Shown here: in pieces, positions 34,219 to 42,046 of the stretch
How positions within the stretch are numbered: position 1 is the first letter of the stretch
Layout: each line of letters opens with the position of its first letter
Notes under the pieces: model-generated
Seen by the model: only the letters and a program-made list of their open reading frames with translations
Databases searched by the model: none
What the model was told of the DNA's origin: nothing
Assembly (NCBI GenBank): GCA_964582225.1
Contig: CAZORA010000009.1
Span: 19,214-83,213, forward strand
Length of the DNA stretch: 64,000 nucleotides
DNA from: Dokdonella_A sp964582225
GTDB lineage: Bacteria > Pseudomonadota > Gammaproteobacteria > Xanthomonadales > Rhodanobacteraceae
Reading direction: 5' to 3'
Translations under genes and position numbers: made by a program

Positions 34219-35574
34219 CTACGAGCGCTCGCGCGCCCGCGCCAGTTTTTCCTGCAGCAAGGCATCGAGCGCGACGGCGATCGCCTCGATCTGCGGCTGC
34301 GCTGGCGTCTCGGGCACGGCGCTCTCCAGCAGCGCGGCCAGCGTAGCCGAATCGCCAGCGGCATCCACCAGCGAAGCGCTCAGGCGGCCGGCCTCGCGCG
34401 GCGTGTCGAAGCCGCGGCTCTGCAGCAGCAACTTGCCGGCGGCGTCGAGCAGCTTGAAGTAGAAGCGTCCGTCCTTCTCGCGGTAGCTCTTGAGCTGCGG
34501 CAGCACCACAGCCTGCGCCTCGCCCGCGCGCTCCGCTGCGGAAACCCCGGCCAACGGCCGAATGCCCGCCGCCCAGCGCAGGGCGGCGACGAAGGGCGCG
34601 GCGCGTGCGCGCGCGCGCGTCGCGCCGGCCTGCAGCAGCTCCTCGATTCGCGCCGGTTTCGCCATCAACGCGTCGTAGCGCTCGCGCAGCGGCGCCAGCT
34701 CGCTCTCGATGCGCTGGAAGAGCCGCTGCTTCACCTCGCCCCAACCGATGCCCTCGGTGAAAGCCTGACGCATGGCCGCGGTTTCCTCGCCGTTCGCGAA
34801 AGCCTGATAGATCTCGAACAGGCTCGACTGATCCGGCTCCTTCGGCTCGCCCGGCGCGCGCGAATCCGTCACGATCCCGAGGATCGCGTTGCGCAGCCTG
34901 GCCGGCGGGTCGAACAGCGGAATCGTGTTGTCATAGCTCTTCGACATCTTGCGCCCGTCGGTGCCGGGCAGGGTCGCCACCTGTGCATCGATTCGCGCTT
35001 GCGGCAGGGTCAGCGCCACTTTGCGCTCGACCAGTCCGGCCTGATACAGATAATTGAAGCGCTGCGCGATGTCGCGCGCCATCTCGATGTGCTGGATCTG
35101 ATCGCGCCCGACCGGCACCTCGTGTGCGCCGAAGGCGAGGATGTCCGCCGCCATCAGCACCGGGTACAGATAGAGTCCCGCAGTCACCGCCGCGTCGGCG
35201 TCCTCGCCTGCGGTGACGTTCGCCTCCACCACCGCCTTGTAGGCGTGCGCGCGATTCAGTAGCCCCTTGGCCGTCACGCAGGTCAGAAGCCAGGTCAACT
35301 CCGGAATCTCCGGAATGTCCGACTGCCGGTAGAAGAACACCGTCTCGGGATCGAGCCCGCAGGCGAGCCAGGTCGCGGCGATCTCCAGGGTCGAGCGCTG
35401 CACCCGCAGCGGGTCGCCGCATTTGATCAGGGCGTGATAGTCGGCGAGGAAGTAGAACGACTCCACGTCGGCACGCCGGCTGGCCGCGATCGCCGGGCGA
35501 ATCGCACCGACGTAGTTGCCGAGATGCGGCGTCCCGGAAGTGGTGATGCCGGTCAGAATGCGTCGTTTGGACAT
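34219..35574 (-). CDS. trpS: Tryptophanyl-tRNA synthetase with C-terminal extension
   Basis: A 451-residue class I synthetase that charges tRNA(Trp). The HIGH-type motif is TPHLGNYVG and the KMSKS motif is GRKMSKSYDNTI. It is over 100 residues longer than the common form (E. coli 334). Residues beyond about 330 include YREKDGRFYFKLLDAAGK and LLLQSRGFDTPREAGRLSASL, which looks like a YegP/DUF1508-type repeat, and a helical tail. ATG 35574 (MSKRRILTG) is the natural start. Similar long TrpRS forms occur in Xanthomonadales to my knowledge; the role of the extension is not known to me. Confidence 0.95.
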   Translation of the reverse strand: MSKRRILTGITTSGTPHLGNYVGAIRPAIAASRRADVESFYFLADYHALIKCGDPLRVQRSTLEIAATWLACGLDPETVFFYRQSDIPEIPELTWLLTCVTAKGLLNRAHAYKAVVEANVTAGEDADAAVTAGLYLYPVLMAADILAFGAHEVPVGRDQIQHIEMARDIAQRFNYLYQAGLVERKVALTLPQARIDAQVATLPGTDGRKMSKSYDNTIPLFDPPARLRNAILGIVTDSRAPGEPKEPDQSSLFEIYQAFANGEETAAMRQAFTEGIGWGEVKQRLFQRIESELAPLRERYDALMAKPARIEELLQAGATRARARAAPFVAALRWAAGIRPLAGVSAAERAGEAQAVVLPQLKSYREKDGRFYFKLLDAAGKLLLQSRGFDTPREAGRLSASLVDAAGDSATLAALLESAVPETPAQPQIEAIAVALDALLQEKLARARERS

Positions 35575-35658
35575 GGGCTCTTCAAGGAAGCGAACGAAAC
35601 GCGCCCCGAACTCGCCCACGGAACCCCGCAGCCGCGCGTCCGGCGCCGAAGGCCGGTC

Positions 35659-35687
35659 ATCCTAGTGGGCGCTGGCTGCAGGCACAA
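35659..35687 (-). promoter_or_regulatory. Candidate promoter for trpS
   Basis: On the minus strand TTGTGC (35682-35687), a 17-base spacer and TAGGAT (35659-35664) make a sigma-70 pair. The start would be near 35652, giving a leader of about 78 bases. No trp leader peptide or T-box is evident in that leader. Confidence 0.4.
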
Positions 35688-35817
35688 CGGCGAATGACGC
35701 CCCGGGGTCGGAGCTCCTGCGCCCGCAGCGACGGCGCGCAGAGCGCTCACCTGCGTGAAACCCCGCGGCACGCGCCGGCGCGTTGCAGTGTTCGAACCCC
35801 AACCGAGGAGCACTGCC

Positions 35818-36597
35818 ATGCGTACGTTTGCCATCGTGATGCTTGCCGCCCTTGCGCTGTTGACGGCGCTGCCAGCGCGGGCCGGGCGCCTGTTCGATTT
35901 GAGCGTGGTCGACCGGGATACCGGCGAGACCCTGGAAACCTGGCCCGATCGCGGCAAACTGTACGTTGCCGGCGCGCCGGGTCACCGTTATGCCGTCAGG
36001 CTCGACAATCGCACGGCTGGGCGTTTGCTGGTGGTGCTGAGCGTGGACGGCGTCAACGCGGTGAGCGGCGAGACAGCGAGTAGCGGACAGTCGGGCTATG
36101 TGCTTGAACCCTGGCAGACGACCGAAGTTTCCGGCTGGCGCAAGAACCTGGACGAAGTGGCGCAGTTCTATTTCACCGCGCTTTCGGACAGCTACGCGGC
36201 GCGTACCGATCGGCCGGATAACGTCGGCGTGATCGGGGCGGCGGTGTTCACCGAACGTCAGCGGGTGCGGCCGCTGCCAAAGCCGCTGCCGAAGATCGCC
36301 GAGCGTGAAGCCGCACGGGCGGCGGATGCGCCCGCAGCGGCGATGCGTCGCGGAGCGAGCGCGAACGGGATGGCCGCGCGTGAGAGCGAGCGTCTCGGAA
36401 CGGGGCACGGCGAGCGCGAATACGCGAGGGTTTCGGAAACCCGCTTCGAACGCGCGAGCGACCATCCCGCCGAAACGCTGGCGTTGCGCTACGACAGCTA
36501 TCGGAACCTCGCAGCTCTGGGGATCGTTCCGGGACGCCGCTTGGCGCCGGACCCGAATCCGTTTCCTGGCGGCTTCGCGCCGGATCCCTGGCGCTGA
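35818..36597 (+). CDS. Conserved secreted protein of unknown function
   Basis: A 259-residue protein with a signal peptide (IVMLAALALLTALPARAG). Residues 20-140 form a likely beta domain: FDLSVVDRDTGETLETW, HRYAVRLDNRTAGRLLVVLSVDGVNAVSGE, LEPWQTTEVSGWRKNLDEVAQFYFT and DSYAARTDRPDNVGVIGAAVF. I recall this block as a conserved but unnamed proteobacterial family. The C-terminal 110 residues are rich in Ala, Arg and Glu and probably disordered, ending FPGGFAPDPWR. ATG 35818 follows a GAGGAG ribosome site that sits in the loop of a short inverted repeat (35785-35790 with 35811-35816). Function unknown. Confidence 0.8.
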   Translation: MRTFAIVMLAALALLTALPARAGRLFDLSVVDRDTGETLETWPDRGKLYVAGAPGHRYAVRLDNRTAGRLLVVLSVDGVNAVSGETASSGQSGYVLEPWQTTEVSGWRKNLDEVAQFYFTALSDSYAARTDRPDNVGVIGAAVFTERQRVRPLPKPLPKIAEREAARAADAPAAAMRRGASANGMAARESERLGTGHGEREYARVSETRFERASDHPAETLALRYDSYRNLAALGIVPGRRLAPDPNPFPGGFAPDPWR

Positions 36598-36701
36598 AAC
36601 GCCGGAACGCTTCGCGGCAGGCGATCTTGCGCGTATGTGCGGAATCGCCAATCATGTCGGCGAAACCGGTACGTTTTGCGAGCCGTCCTCCGGAGTCGAC
36701 C

Positions 36702-38075
36702 ATGCGAAGATCGCTCTCGCTGTTGGTTCTGTTCGCGGTGTCATCGAGTTTGGCGGCGGGGGGACGCACGACCGAAGTCGCCCCCACGCAAACCAACGCC
36801 CCGACCGCGGTCGCCGGCGCCCCGGCAGGGATGCTCGCAGGGCTGCGGGCGCTGAAGGCGGGCGAGCGGCTGGCGGTCGACGGGTTCCCGGATGGCTACG
36901 GCGGCAGCGCACGGCTGCGCTTCGAGCGAATCGAGGTATATGCCGCCGGCGCGCGGGTGCTGGTGGATACGACGCGCGGCGCGCGCGAGCTGACGCGCAG
37001 CGCGCGCCTGCAGTTCCTGGGTCGCAGCGACGACGACCGCATGCGCGCACATCTGGCCTTCGATCCGGATTTGGGGCGCATCAGCGGTTCCGGGTTTTCA
37101 CCCGCGGGAAGTTTCGCGGTGCGCGGCGACGGTCGGAGTGCGCCATCGGGTCTCGCGGTGCAGCCGGCGCACGAGGCGCTGCCGCGGGGCGTCGAACCGG
37201 AGGTGCTGGCAACGGACGACGCGCTGCCGCATCCCTTTGCCACGAAGACGCCCCTGCTCCAACTCGACTCGCCGGGCGCACTCGTCGCGCCGACCCGCGC
37301 GCTGGTTGCAGTCGACGTCGATCGGGAGCTTCTGATCAAGCGCTTCGGCGGCACCGGCGCGGCGCAGCAGGCCCAGGCGGTCGACTGGGTGGCCGACCTG
37401 TTCGGCGCGATGAACGTGATGTACCAGAATGATCTGCAGCTGAGACTGGAGCTCGGCACGCTGATCCTGCGCAGCAGCGAGACGCCCTATCCGATCGGCT
37501 CTGGCGCCGCCAACGGTGCCGACCTGGATGCCTTCGGCGGCTGGTGGGAGGCGCATCACGGCGGCGTGCAGCGCGCCTTCGCGATGCTCCTTTCCGGCGC
37601 CATGTCGAGCGGCTATCAGGCATCCGGCATCGCCTGGCTCGATTCCTACTGTCGCAAGCCGAGCTACGGCGGAAGCTACAGCGTCAACAAGGTGTTTCAC
37701 GACCCGGGCGTCGGCATCGCCCATTCGGCCGCGATCGTCGGCCATGAGCTCGGCCACAACTTCGGCGCGCGCCACACGCACTGCTCCGATGCCGCGACCG
37801 GCAGCGGGCCGGTCGCGAGCAACACCATCGACCGCTGTTTCAACGGCGAAGCGGGCTCCGGCTGCTATGCGGGACCGACCAGCTGCCCGAGTTCCGGACC
37901 GGGCGCACCGCAGGGCACGCTGATGAGCTACTGCCACATCAACGGCTGCGGCGACAACGTGATGCAGTTCCACCCGGCGCACATCGGTTGGGTGGCCGGC
38001 CTGATCGCCGCCAACACGCCGACCTGCCTGGTGCCGGACAACGATTCGATCTTCAGCAGCGGCTTCGAGTCCTGA
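36702..38075 (+). CDS. Secreted M12-type (reprolysin-like) zinc metalloprotease
   Basis: A 457-residue secreted metzincin. A signal peptide (LSLLVLFAVSSSLAAGG) is followed by a propeptide-like N-terminal half, then the catalytic domain with HELGHNFGARH (zinc ligands His348, His352, His358; Glu349 catalytic) and the Met-turn LMSYCH. Six or more cysteines cluster around the active site (SDAATG flanks, DRCFNGEAGSGCY, TSCPSS, NGCGDN). It ends SIFSSGFES, the same IFxxGF motif as the M64 protease. ATG 36702 opens the signal peptide. It lies 104 bases after the secreted protein gene, same strand. Confidence 0.88.
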   Translation: MRRSLSLLVLFAVSSSLAAGGRTTEVAPTQTNAPTAVAGAPAGMLAGLRALKAGERLAVDGFPDGYGGSARLRFERIEVYAAGARVLVDTTRGARELTRSARLQFLGRSDDDRMRAHLAFDPDLGRISGSGFSPAGSFAVRGDGRSAPSGLAVQPAHEALPRGVEPEVLATDDALPHPFATKTPLLQLDSPGALVAPTRALVAVDVDRELLIKRFGGTGAAQQAQAVDWVADLFGAMNVMYQNDLQLRLELGTLILRSSETPYPIGSGAANGADLDAFGGWWEAHHGGVQRAFAMLLSGAMSSGYQASGIAWLDSYCRKPSYGGSYSVNKVFHDPGVGIAHSAAIVGHELGHNFGARHTHCSDAATGSGPVASNTIDRCFNGEAGSGCYAGPTSCPSSGPGAPQGTLMSYCHINGCGDNVMQFHPAHIGWVAGLIAANTPTCLVPDNDSIFSSGFES

Positions 38076-38081
38076 ACCCGC

Positions 38082-38999
38082 TCAGCCGCGCATCAGGGTC
38101 GACTTGCCGAACAGGCTTTCCACCAAATCGACGGCCAGCTTCGCGGTGCGGTTGTGCTCGTCGAGCGCCGGGTTGAGCTCGACGATGTCGAGCGAGCCGA
38201 GCCGGCCAGTGTCGGCGATCATTTCCATGCAGAGCTGGGCCTCGCGGTAGTTCGGCCCGCCCGGCACCGTGGTGCCGACGCCCGGCGCGATCGACGGATC
38301 GAGGAAATCGACGTCGAAACTGACGTGCAAGTGGCCGTCACCGCCGATATTGAGCAGCGCCTCTTCCATGGTCTTTTTCATGCCCGCTTCGTCGATGTAG
38401 CGCATGTCGTAGATATCGATGCCGATATCGCGCACCAGCTTCTTTTCGGCCGGGTCGACCGAGCGGACGCCGATTTGATGCACCATCGACGGCTTGATCG
38501 CCGGACCGCGGCCGCCGAGGTCGGTGAGCTCGATCGGCCCCAGGCCGCAGAGGCAGGCGACCGGCATGCCGTGGATGTTGCCCGAGGGTGTGATGCCGCT
38601 GGTGTTGAAATCGGCGTGGGCGTCGATCCAGAGCACCGTGAGATGCTTGCCGCGCTCGCGGCAGTGCCTTGCGACGGCGGTGATCGAGCCGATGGCGAGG
38701 CAATGATCGCCACCGAGCAGGATCGGCAGCCGCTCCTCGGCGAGTTCGGCCGCCACCGCATCCATCACCGCCCGATTCCAGGCGACCACCTCGGGCAAAT
38801 GGCGGAAGCCGTTGACCGGCGGCTGCCAGGGGTTGAGCGGGCCGCGCAGGTTGCCGCAGTCGCGCACGTCCAGACCGCGTGCCGCAAGCGCGCGGCCTAT
38901 GCCGGCCACGCGCAGCGCCTCCGGCCCCATCGAGGCGCCGCGATCTCCGGCGCCGACGTCGGTCGGAGCGCCAATCAACGAAATGGCTTGGGGCGACAT
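38082..38999 (-). CDS. rocF: Arginase
   Basis: A 305-residue manganese enzyme that hydrolyses arginine to ornithine and urea. The ureohydrolase metal motifs are all present: GGDHCLAIGS, WIDAHADFNT, FDVDFLDPSIAPGVGT, and VELNP near the C-terminus. Substrate-side NTSG and GNIHGMP fit arginase rather than agmatinase. ATG 38999 has a GAGG site 7 bases upstream; a GTG two codons earlier (39005) is possible. It is convergent with the metalloprotease gene (6 bases) and divergent from the DUF937 gene. No ornithine-using or urease genes are next to it. Confidence 0.93.
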   Translation of the reverse strand: MSPQAISLIGAPTDVGAGDRGASMGPEALRVAGIGRALAARGLDVRDCGNLRGPLNPWQPPVNGFRHLPEVVAWNRAVMDAVAAELAEERLPILLGGDHCLAIGSITAVARHCRERGKHLTVLWIDAHADFNTSGITPSGNIHGMPVACLCGLGPIELTDLGGRGPAIKPSMVHQIGVRSVDPAEKKLVRDIGIDIYDMRYIDEAGMKKTMEEALLNIGGDGHLHVSFDVDFLDPSIAPGVGTTVPGGPNYREAQLCMEMIADTGRLGSLDIVELNPALDEHNRTAKLAVDLVESLFGKSTLMRG

Positions 39000-39198
39000 G
39001 TTCACACCTCGTCAGCGGTTTGCCGCGACGCTCGGGCATTGGACACGGGCGTAGGTGCGGGCCGGAACCGCGGATGATGGAGCAAACGCCCTCACGCGTC
39101 ACCCCGCATCGTACGTTTCACAAATGTTTGGCAAGCATCCGGGCGCCGCCGGACGGCGATGCGCTAGATTGCCGAGCTCCACCCCGCGGAGAATTCCG

Positions 39199-39786
39199 AT
39201 GTCCAGCCTGTTCGACCAAGTGATGTCCCAGCTTGACGCCAGCAGCGTCGCAAAAATGGCCACGCAGCTCGGCGTGCAGCCAGCACAGGCGCAGAGCGCA
39301 GTCGAGCAGGCAGTACCGATGTTGCTCGGCGGCCTGGCGCGCAACGCCGGCACCGAGGGCGGTGCCAGCTCCCTGCAGCGCGCGCTCGGCGATCACGCGG
39401 GCTTCGATCTGGGCTCGGTGCTCGGCAGCGTGCTCGGCGGCGGCGGCCAAGGTGGGGCGATCCTGGGCCATATCTTCGGCACGAAACGTGGTCCGGCCGA
39501 GCAGAGCCTGGGTCAGGCCAGCGGTCTTGGCGCGGCCGGCGCGGGGCAGCTGATGGCCATGCTGGCGCCGATCATCATGGGCGTGCTGGGTCGGCAGACG
39601 CAGGCCCAGAGCCTCGACAGCGGCGCTCTCGGCGGCATGCTCGGTCGCGAACTGCAGGGCATGAACGAGCGTGGCCAGGGTGGCCTGCTCAGCTCGATCC
39701 TCGATCAGGACGGCGACGGCCAGCTCGGGCTCGGCGACCTGCTCAAGGTCGGCGCCAGTATGTTCGGCTCACGCGGGCGCGCCTGA
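39199..39786 (+). CDS. DUF937-family protein with an EF-hand-like loop
   Basis: A 195-residue cytoplasmic-looking protein, rich in Gly, Ala, Leu and Gln. It contains the DUF937 (YidB-like) pattern: LGVQPAQAQSAVEQAVPMLLGGLARNA, LGHIFGTKRGPAEQSLGQASGL and LMAMLAPIIMGVLGRQT. The C-terminus has LLSSILDQDGDGQLGLGDLL, whose DxDxDGxLxxxD core fits an EF-hand calcium loop. Role unknown. A TAGATT -10-like box lies at 39165-39170. A strong hairpin follows the stop. Confidence 0.82.
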   Translation: MSSLFDQVMSQLDASSVAKMATQLGVQPAQAQSAVEQAVPMLLGGLARNAGTEGGASSLQRALGDHAGFDLGSVLGSVLGGGGQGGAILGHIFGTKRGPAEQSLGQASGLGAAGAGQLMAMLAPIIMGVLGRQTQAQSLDSGALGGMLGRELQGMNERGQGGLLSSILDQDGDGQLGLGDLLKVGASMFGSRGRA

Positions 39787-39813
39787 ACGACGGGCGGGCC
39801 TCCATTTCCCCTG

Positions 39814-39838
39814 GCAAGCCCGGCATCGCCGGGCTTGC
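39814..39838 (+). terminator. Hairpin terminator candidate after the DUF937 gene
   Basis: A perfect 11-base-pair GC-rich stem (arms 39814-39824 and 39828-39838) with a 3-base ATC loop, 28 bases after the stop codon. No T-tract follows, so intrinsic termination would be imperfect; it may instead protect the 3' end. Confidence 0.5.
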
Positions 39839-39885
39839 ACCGCTCGCGAACTCGGCGAGTGCAGAAGGAAAGGACAAGACCGTTC

Positions 39886-40031
39886 CGTCGTGCCCGCGAG
39901 GGCGCTCGAGCACGTTGCGCTCCCTGAGGGAATGTCCGAACAAGTCCGCCATGCCGGCGAAAGCGGGCATCCAGCGACTTCAGGCCCGTGAGATCAAAGA
40001 CCCAGGACCCCCGCCTTCGCGGGAGTGACGC
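39886..40031. repeat. Cluster of REP-like palindromes in the DUF937-HPt intergenic region
   Basis: Three small hairpins lie in the 339-base gap 39787-40125. One is GCCC-gcga-GGGC (39892-39903). The second has 8-base arms with one mismatch and a GAAA loop (39951-39970). The third is CCCGC-cttc-GCGGG (40010-40023). Their flanks (CGTCGTGCCCGCG, AGCGGGCATCCAG, GCGGGAGTGACG) look like degraded copies of one unit with core CCCGC(n)GCGGG, as in the REP elements common in Xanthomonadales genomes. Local sequence is less GC-rich than the genes around it. No ORF is convincing here. Confidence 0.55.
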
Positions 40032-40125
40032 GCAGATGTCGGCTTGTTCAGATACCCCCTGAGCCGAAGGCAAAGGGTTCCCGCGGGCTCTGGAACGACG
40101 AAAGCCGGATGGATTCGGGCCTTGC

Positions 40126-40434
40126 CTAGCGCCCGTTGCCGAGCTCGCCGAGCAGCGCTTCGACGGCGTCGCTCAACGCCGCGTCAAGCGGGCCATATTC
40201 GCCGAGTCGCTTTTCCGCCACGCCGGCCAGTTCGCCGAGCCTCGGGTAGCCATAGGCCGGCGCCGAGCCGCGCAGGCGATGCACCTGCATGGCAAGCTCA
40301 CGCCGAGCGGCCGGGTCGCCCCGATTCTCGCGCAGAACCTTCCAGGCGGTGGCGAGCGCCGCCTGCTTGTTGGCCAGCGACGCGCGATACTGAGCGCGCA
40401 GCGCCGAATATTCCGCATCCTCATCTGCTTCCAT
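40126..40434 (-). CDS. Small HPt (histidine phosphotransfer) domain protein
   Basis: A 102-residue helical protein with the phosphoacceptor motif VHRLRGSAPAYGYPRLGELA (His52), the expected H-x-L-(K/R)-G-x-A pattern of HPt domains in multistep phosphorelays. It has no kinase or receiver partner nearby. ATG 40434 is preferred over an upstream ATG at 40512 because a TATAGT -10 box lies between them (40471-40476). The N-terminal helix (YSALRAQYRASLANKQAAL) belongs to the four-helix bundle. Confidence 0.8.
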   Translation of the reverse strand: MEADEDAEYSALRAQYRASLANKQAALATAWKVLRENRGDPAARRELAMQVHRLRGSAPAYGYPRLGELAGVAEKRLGEYGPLDAALSDAVEALLGELGNGR

Positions 40435-40470
40435 CGACTGCCGCTCGTCCGCCGCAAGACCTGCCAGCGG

Positions 40471-40476
40471 ACTATA
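40471..40476 (-). promoter_or_regulatory. Candidate -10 box for the HPt gene
   Basis: TATAGT on the minus strand, again in a GCTA context (CGCTATAGTCC). Transcript start near 40463 would leave about 29 bases before ATG 40434. No clear -35. Confidence 0.4.
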
Positions 40477-40585
40477 GCGACGCCGCGCGGGGTGCGGCCG
40501 GACGGTTACCATCGTTCACGTTGTACGACACCCGCGCCGCACCGACGCGGCCGCAGCGCGGCCGGTCGGTGAAGCCGCGCAGCGT

Positions 40586-42046
40586 TCAACCGCCGGCGCC
40601 CAGACCCAGATCGGCGCGGCCGAGGTCGAGCCGCTCGGCCGCGACCGGCTTCACGCCCGGCCACAGCCGGGAGAGCGCCTCACCGTATTCGCCCGCGTCT
40701 CCGACCACCACGATATGTGCGCCCTCGCCGGTCAGGTGGCGGCGGGCAAAGGCGGCTACATCATCGGCGCTGACCGCCTCGACCTTGCCGATAAAGCGGT
40801 TGAGTTCGTCGAGGGCGATGCCGTATACCGCCAGCGCGCCGAGCTGCGCTGCCAGCCCGCCGGTGGTGTCGAGGCTGCGGCCGAAGCCGCCGATCAGAGT
40901 GGCTTTGCGCGCCGCAAGCTCGGCCGTGTCGGGAGCACGGCTGGCCAGCGAGTCGATCTGCTCGACGCTGAGGCGCACCACTTCGGCGGCCGATGGATTC
41001 TTGGTCTGCACGCTGGTGGTCAGCCAGCCGCCGCCGCGCAGCGCATCCAGGCTCGAGCGCGCGCCGTAGCTGAGTCCGCGCTTGATGCGGATTTCTTCGT
41101 TGAGGCGCGCCGAGTAGCTGCCCCCCAGCACCATGTTGGCGACCGTCCCCGCATACCAGTCGGGCGCGCTGCGGGCAACCGCCGGGCGCGCCACCACCAC
41201 ACTGGCCTGGCCGCTGCCGGACAGGTCGACCGCAAGCCGGGTAGGTACCGCGCTCTTCGCCATCAACGCCTCACCCTGCGGCAGCGCAGTCGCCGGCTTC
41301 ACCCAGTCGCCAAAGGCGCCGCGCGCCAGCTTGAACGCGTCATCGGCAGTGAGGTCGCCGGCAAACACCAAAATCGCGTTGTCCGGGCGGTACCAGCGCG
41401 CATGCAGCGCCTCGAGCTCGTCGCGGGTGATGGCCACGATCGAGGCCGGCGTGCCGCTGGCGGGATGACCGTAACCGCCGGCGCCGAAGGTGGCGCGCCG
41501 GGCCAGCATGCCGGACAGCGCGCCCGGCTGGCTGAAAGCCAGACGCAGATCGTCGCCGGTCTGCCGACGCAGACGCTCGAGTTCCTCGACGTCGAGAGCG
41601 GGATTTCGCACCACGTCGGCGAGCAGGGCCAGCGCCGCGCCCGCGCGCGGGGTGGTGACGGTGAGGCCGGCGCGGGTTTCGTCCCAACCGGAGACCACGT
41701 CGATCTCGCCACCGAGCGCCGCCGCGGCACTGGCGATCTCGGGCGCGCTGCGGGTCTTGCTGCCCTGAGTCAGCAGCTCCGCGAGCATCGAGGCGGCGCC
41801 GGGACGCGTCGGCGGATCGACTTCGCTACCCGAGCGCAGTACCAGACTCATGGTCACCAGGGGCAAATCGGCGCGGCGCACGGCAATGACGCGCAGGCCG
41901 TTGTCGAGGGTCGTTTCACTGGCCGGCGGCACCTGCACCGCGCGCGGCGGACCGGGCGGCGGCGGCGCCGTCTCGACGGTCGCGAGGGCCGGCAGGCTGA
42001 GGCTCGCGGCGAAAGCACCGGCAAGCAGGGGATGACGGCGGATCAT
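40586..42046 (-). CDS. M16-family peptidase-like protein lacking the zinc motif
   Basis: A 486-residue periplasmic protein with a signal peptide (LLAGAFAASLSLPALA). It has the M16 fold (LDNGLRVIAVRRADLPLVTMSLVLRSGSEVD; LEALHARWYRPDNAILVFAGDL; EIRIKRGLSYGARS). Where active M16 peptidases have HxxEH, this one has GAASMLAELLTQG, so it cannot bind catalytic zinc in the usual way. The C-terminal R/Y region (RGLSYGA), which binds substrate in partner subunits, is kept. It overlaps the active M16 gene by 4 bases (ATGA) and is probably its non-catalytic partner, as in mitochondrial processing peptidase and bacterial M16B pairs. Confidence 0.9.
   Translation of the reverse strand: MIRRHPLLAGAFAASLSLPALATVETAPPPPGPPRAVQVPPASETTLDNGLRVIAVRRADLPLVTMSLVLRSGSEVDPPTRPGAASMLAELLTQGSKTRSAPEIASAAAALGGEIDVVSGWDETRAGLTVTTPRAGAALALLADVVRNPALDVEELERLRRQTGDDLRLAFSQPGALSGMLARRATFGAGGYGHPASGTPASIVAITRDELEALHARWYRPDNAILVFAGDLTADDAFKLARGAFGDWVKPATALPQGEALMAKSAVPTRLAVDLSGSGQASVVVARPAVARSAPDWYAGTVANMVLGGSYSARLNEEIRIKRGLSYGARSSLDALRGGGWLTTSVQTKNPSAAEVVRLSVEQIDSLASRAPDTAELAARKATLIGGFGRSLDTTGGLAAQLGALAVYGIALDELNRFIGKVEAVSADDVAAFARRHLTGEGAHIVVVGDAGEYGEALSRLWPGVKPVAAERLDLGRADLGLGAGG

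Noticed and set aside
35785..35800. tRNA T-arm-like GTTCGAACCCC
   Set aside because: No acceptor, D or anticodon arms can be built around it; it lies in the leader of a secreted protein gene.
39787..40125. CRISPR-like array
   Set aside because: The repeats here are short palindromes with irregular spacing and diverged sequence, not regular direct repeats with unique spacers.
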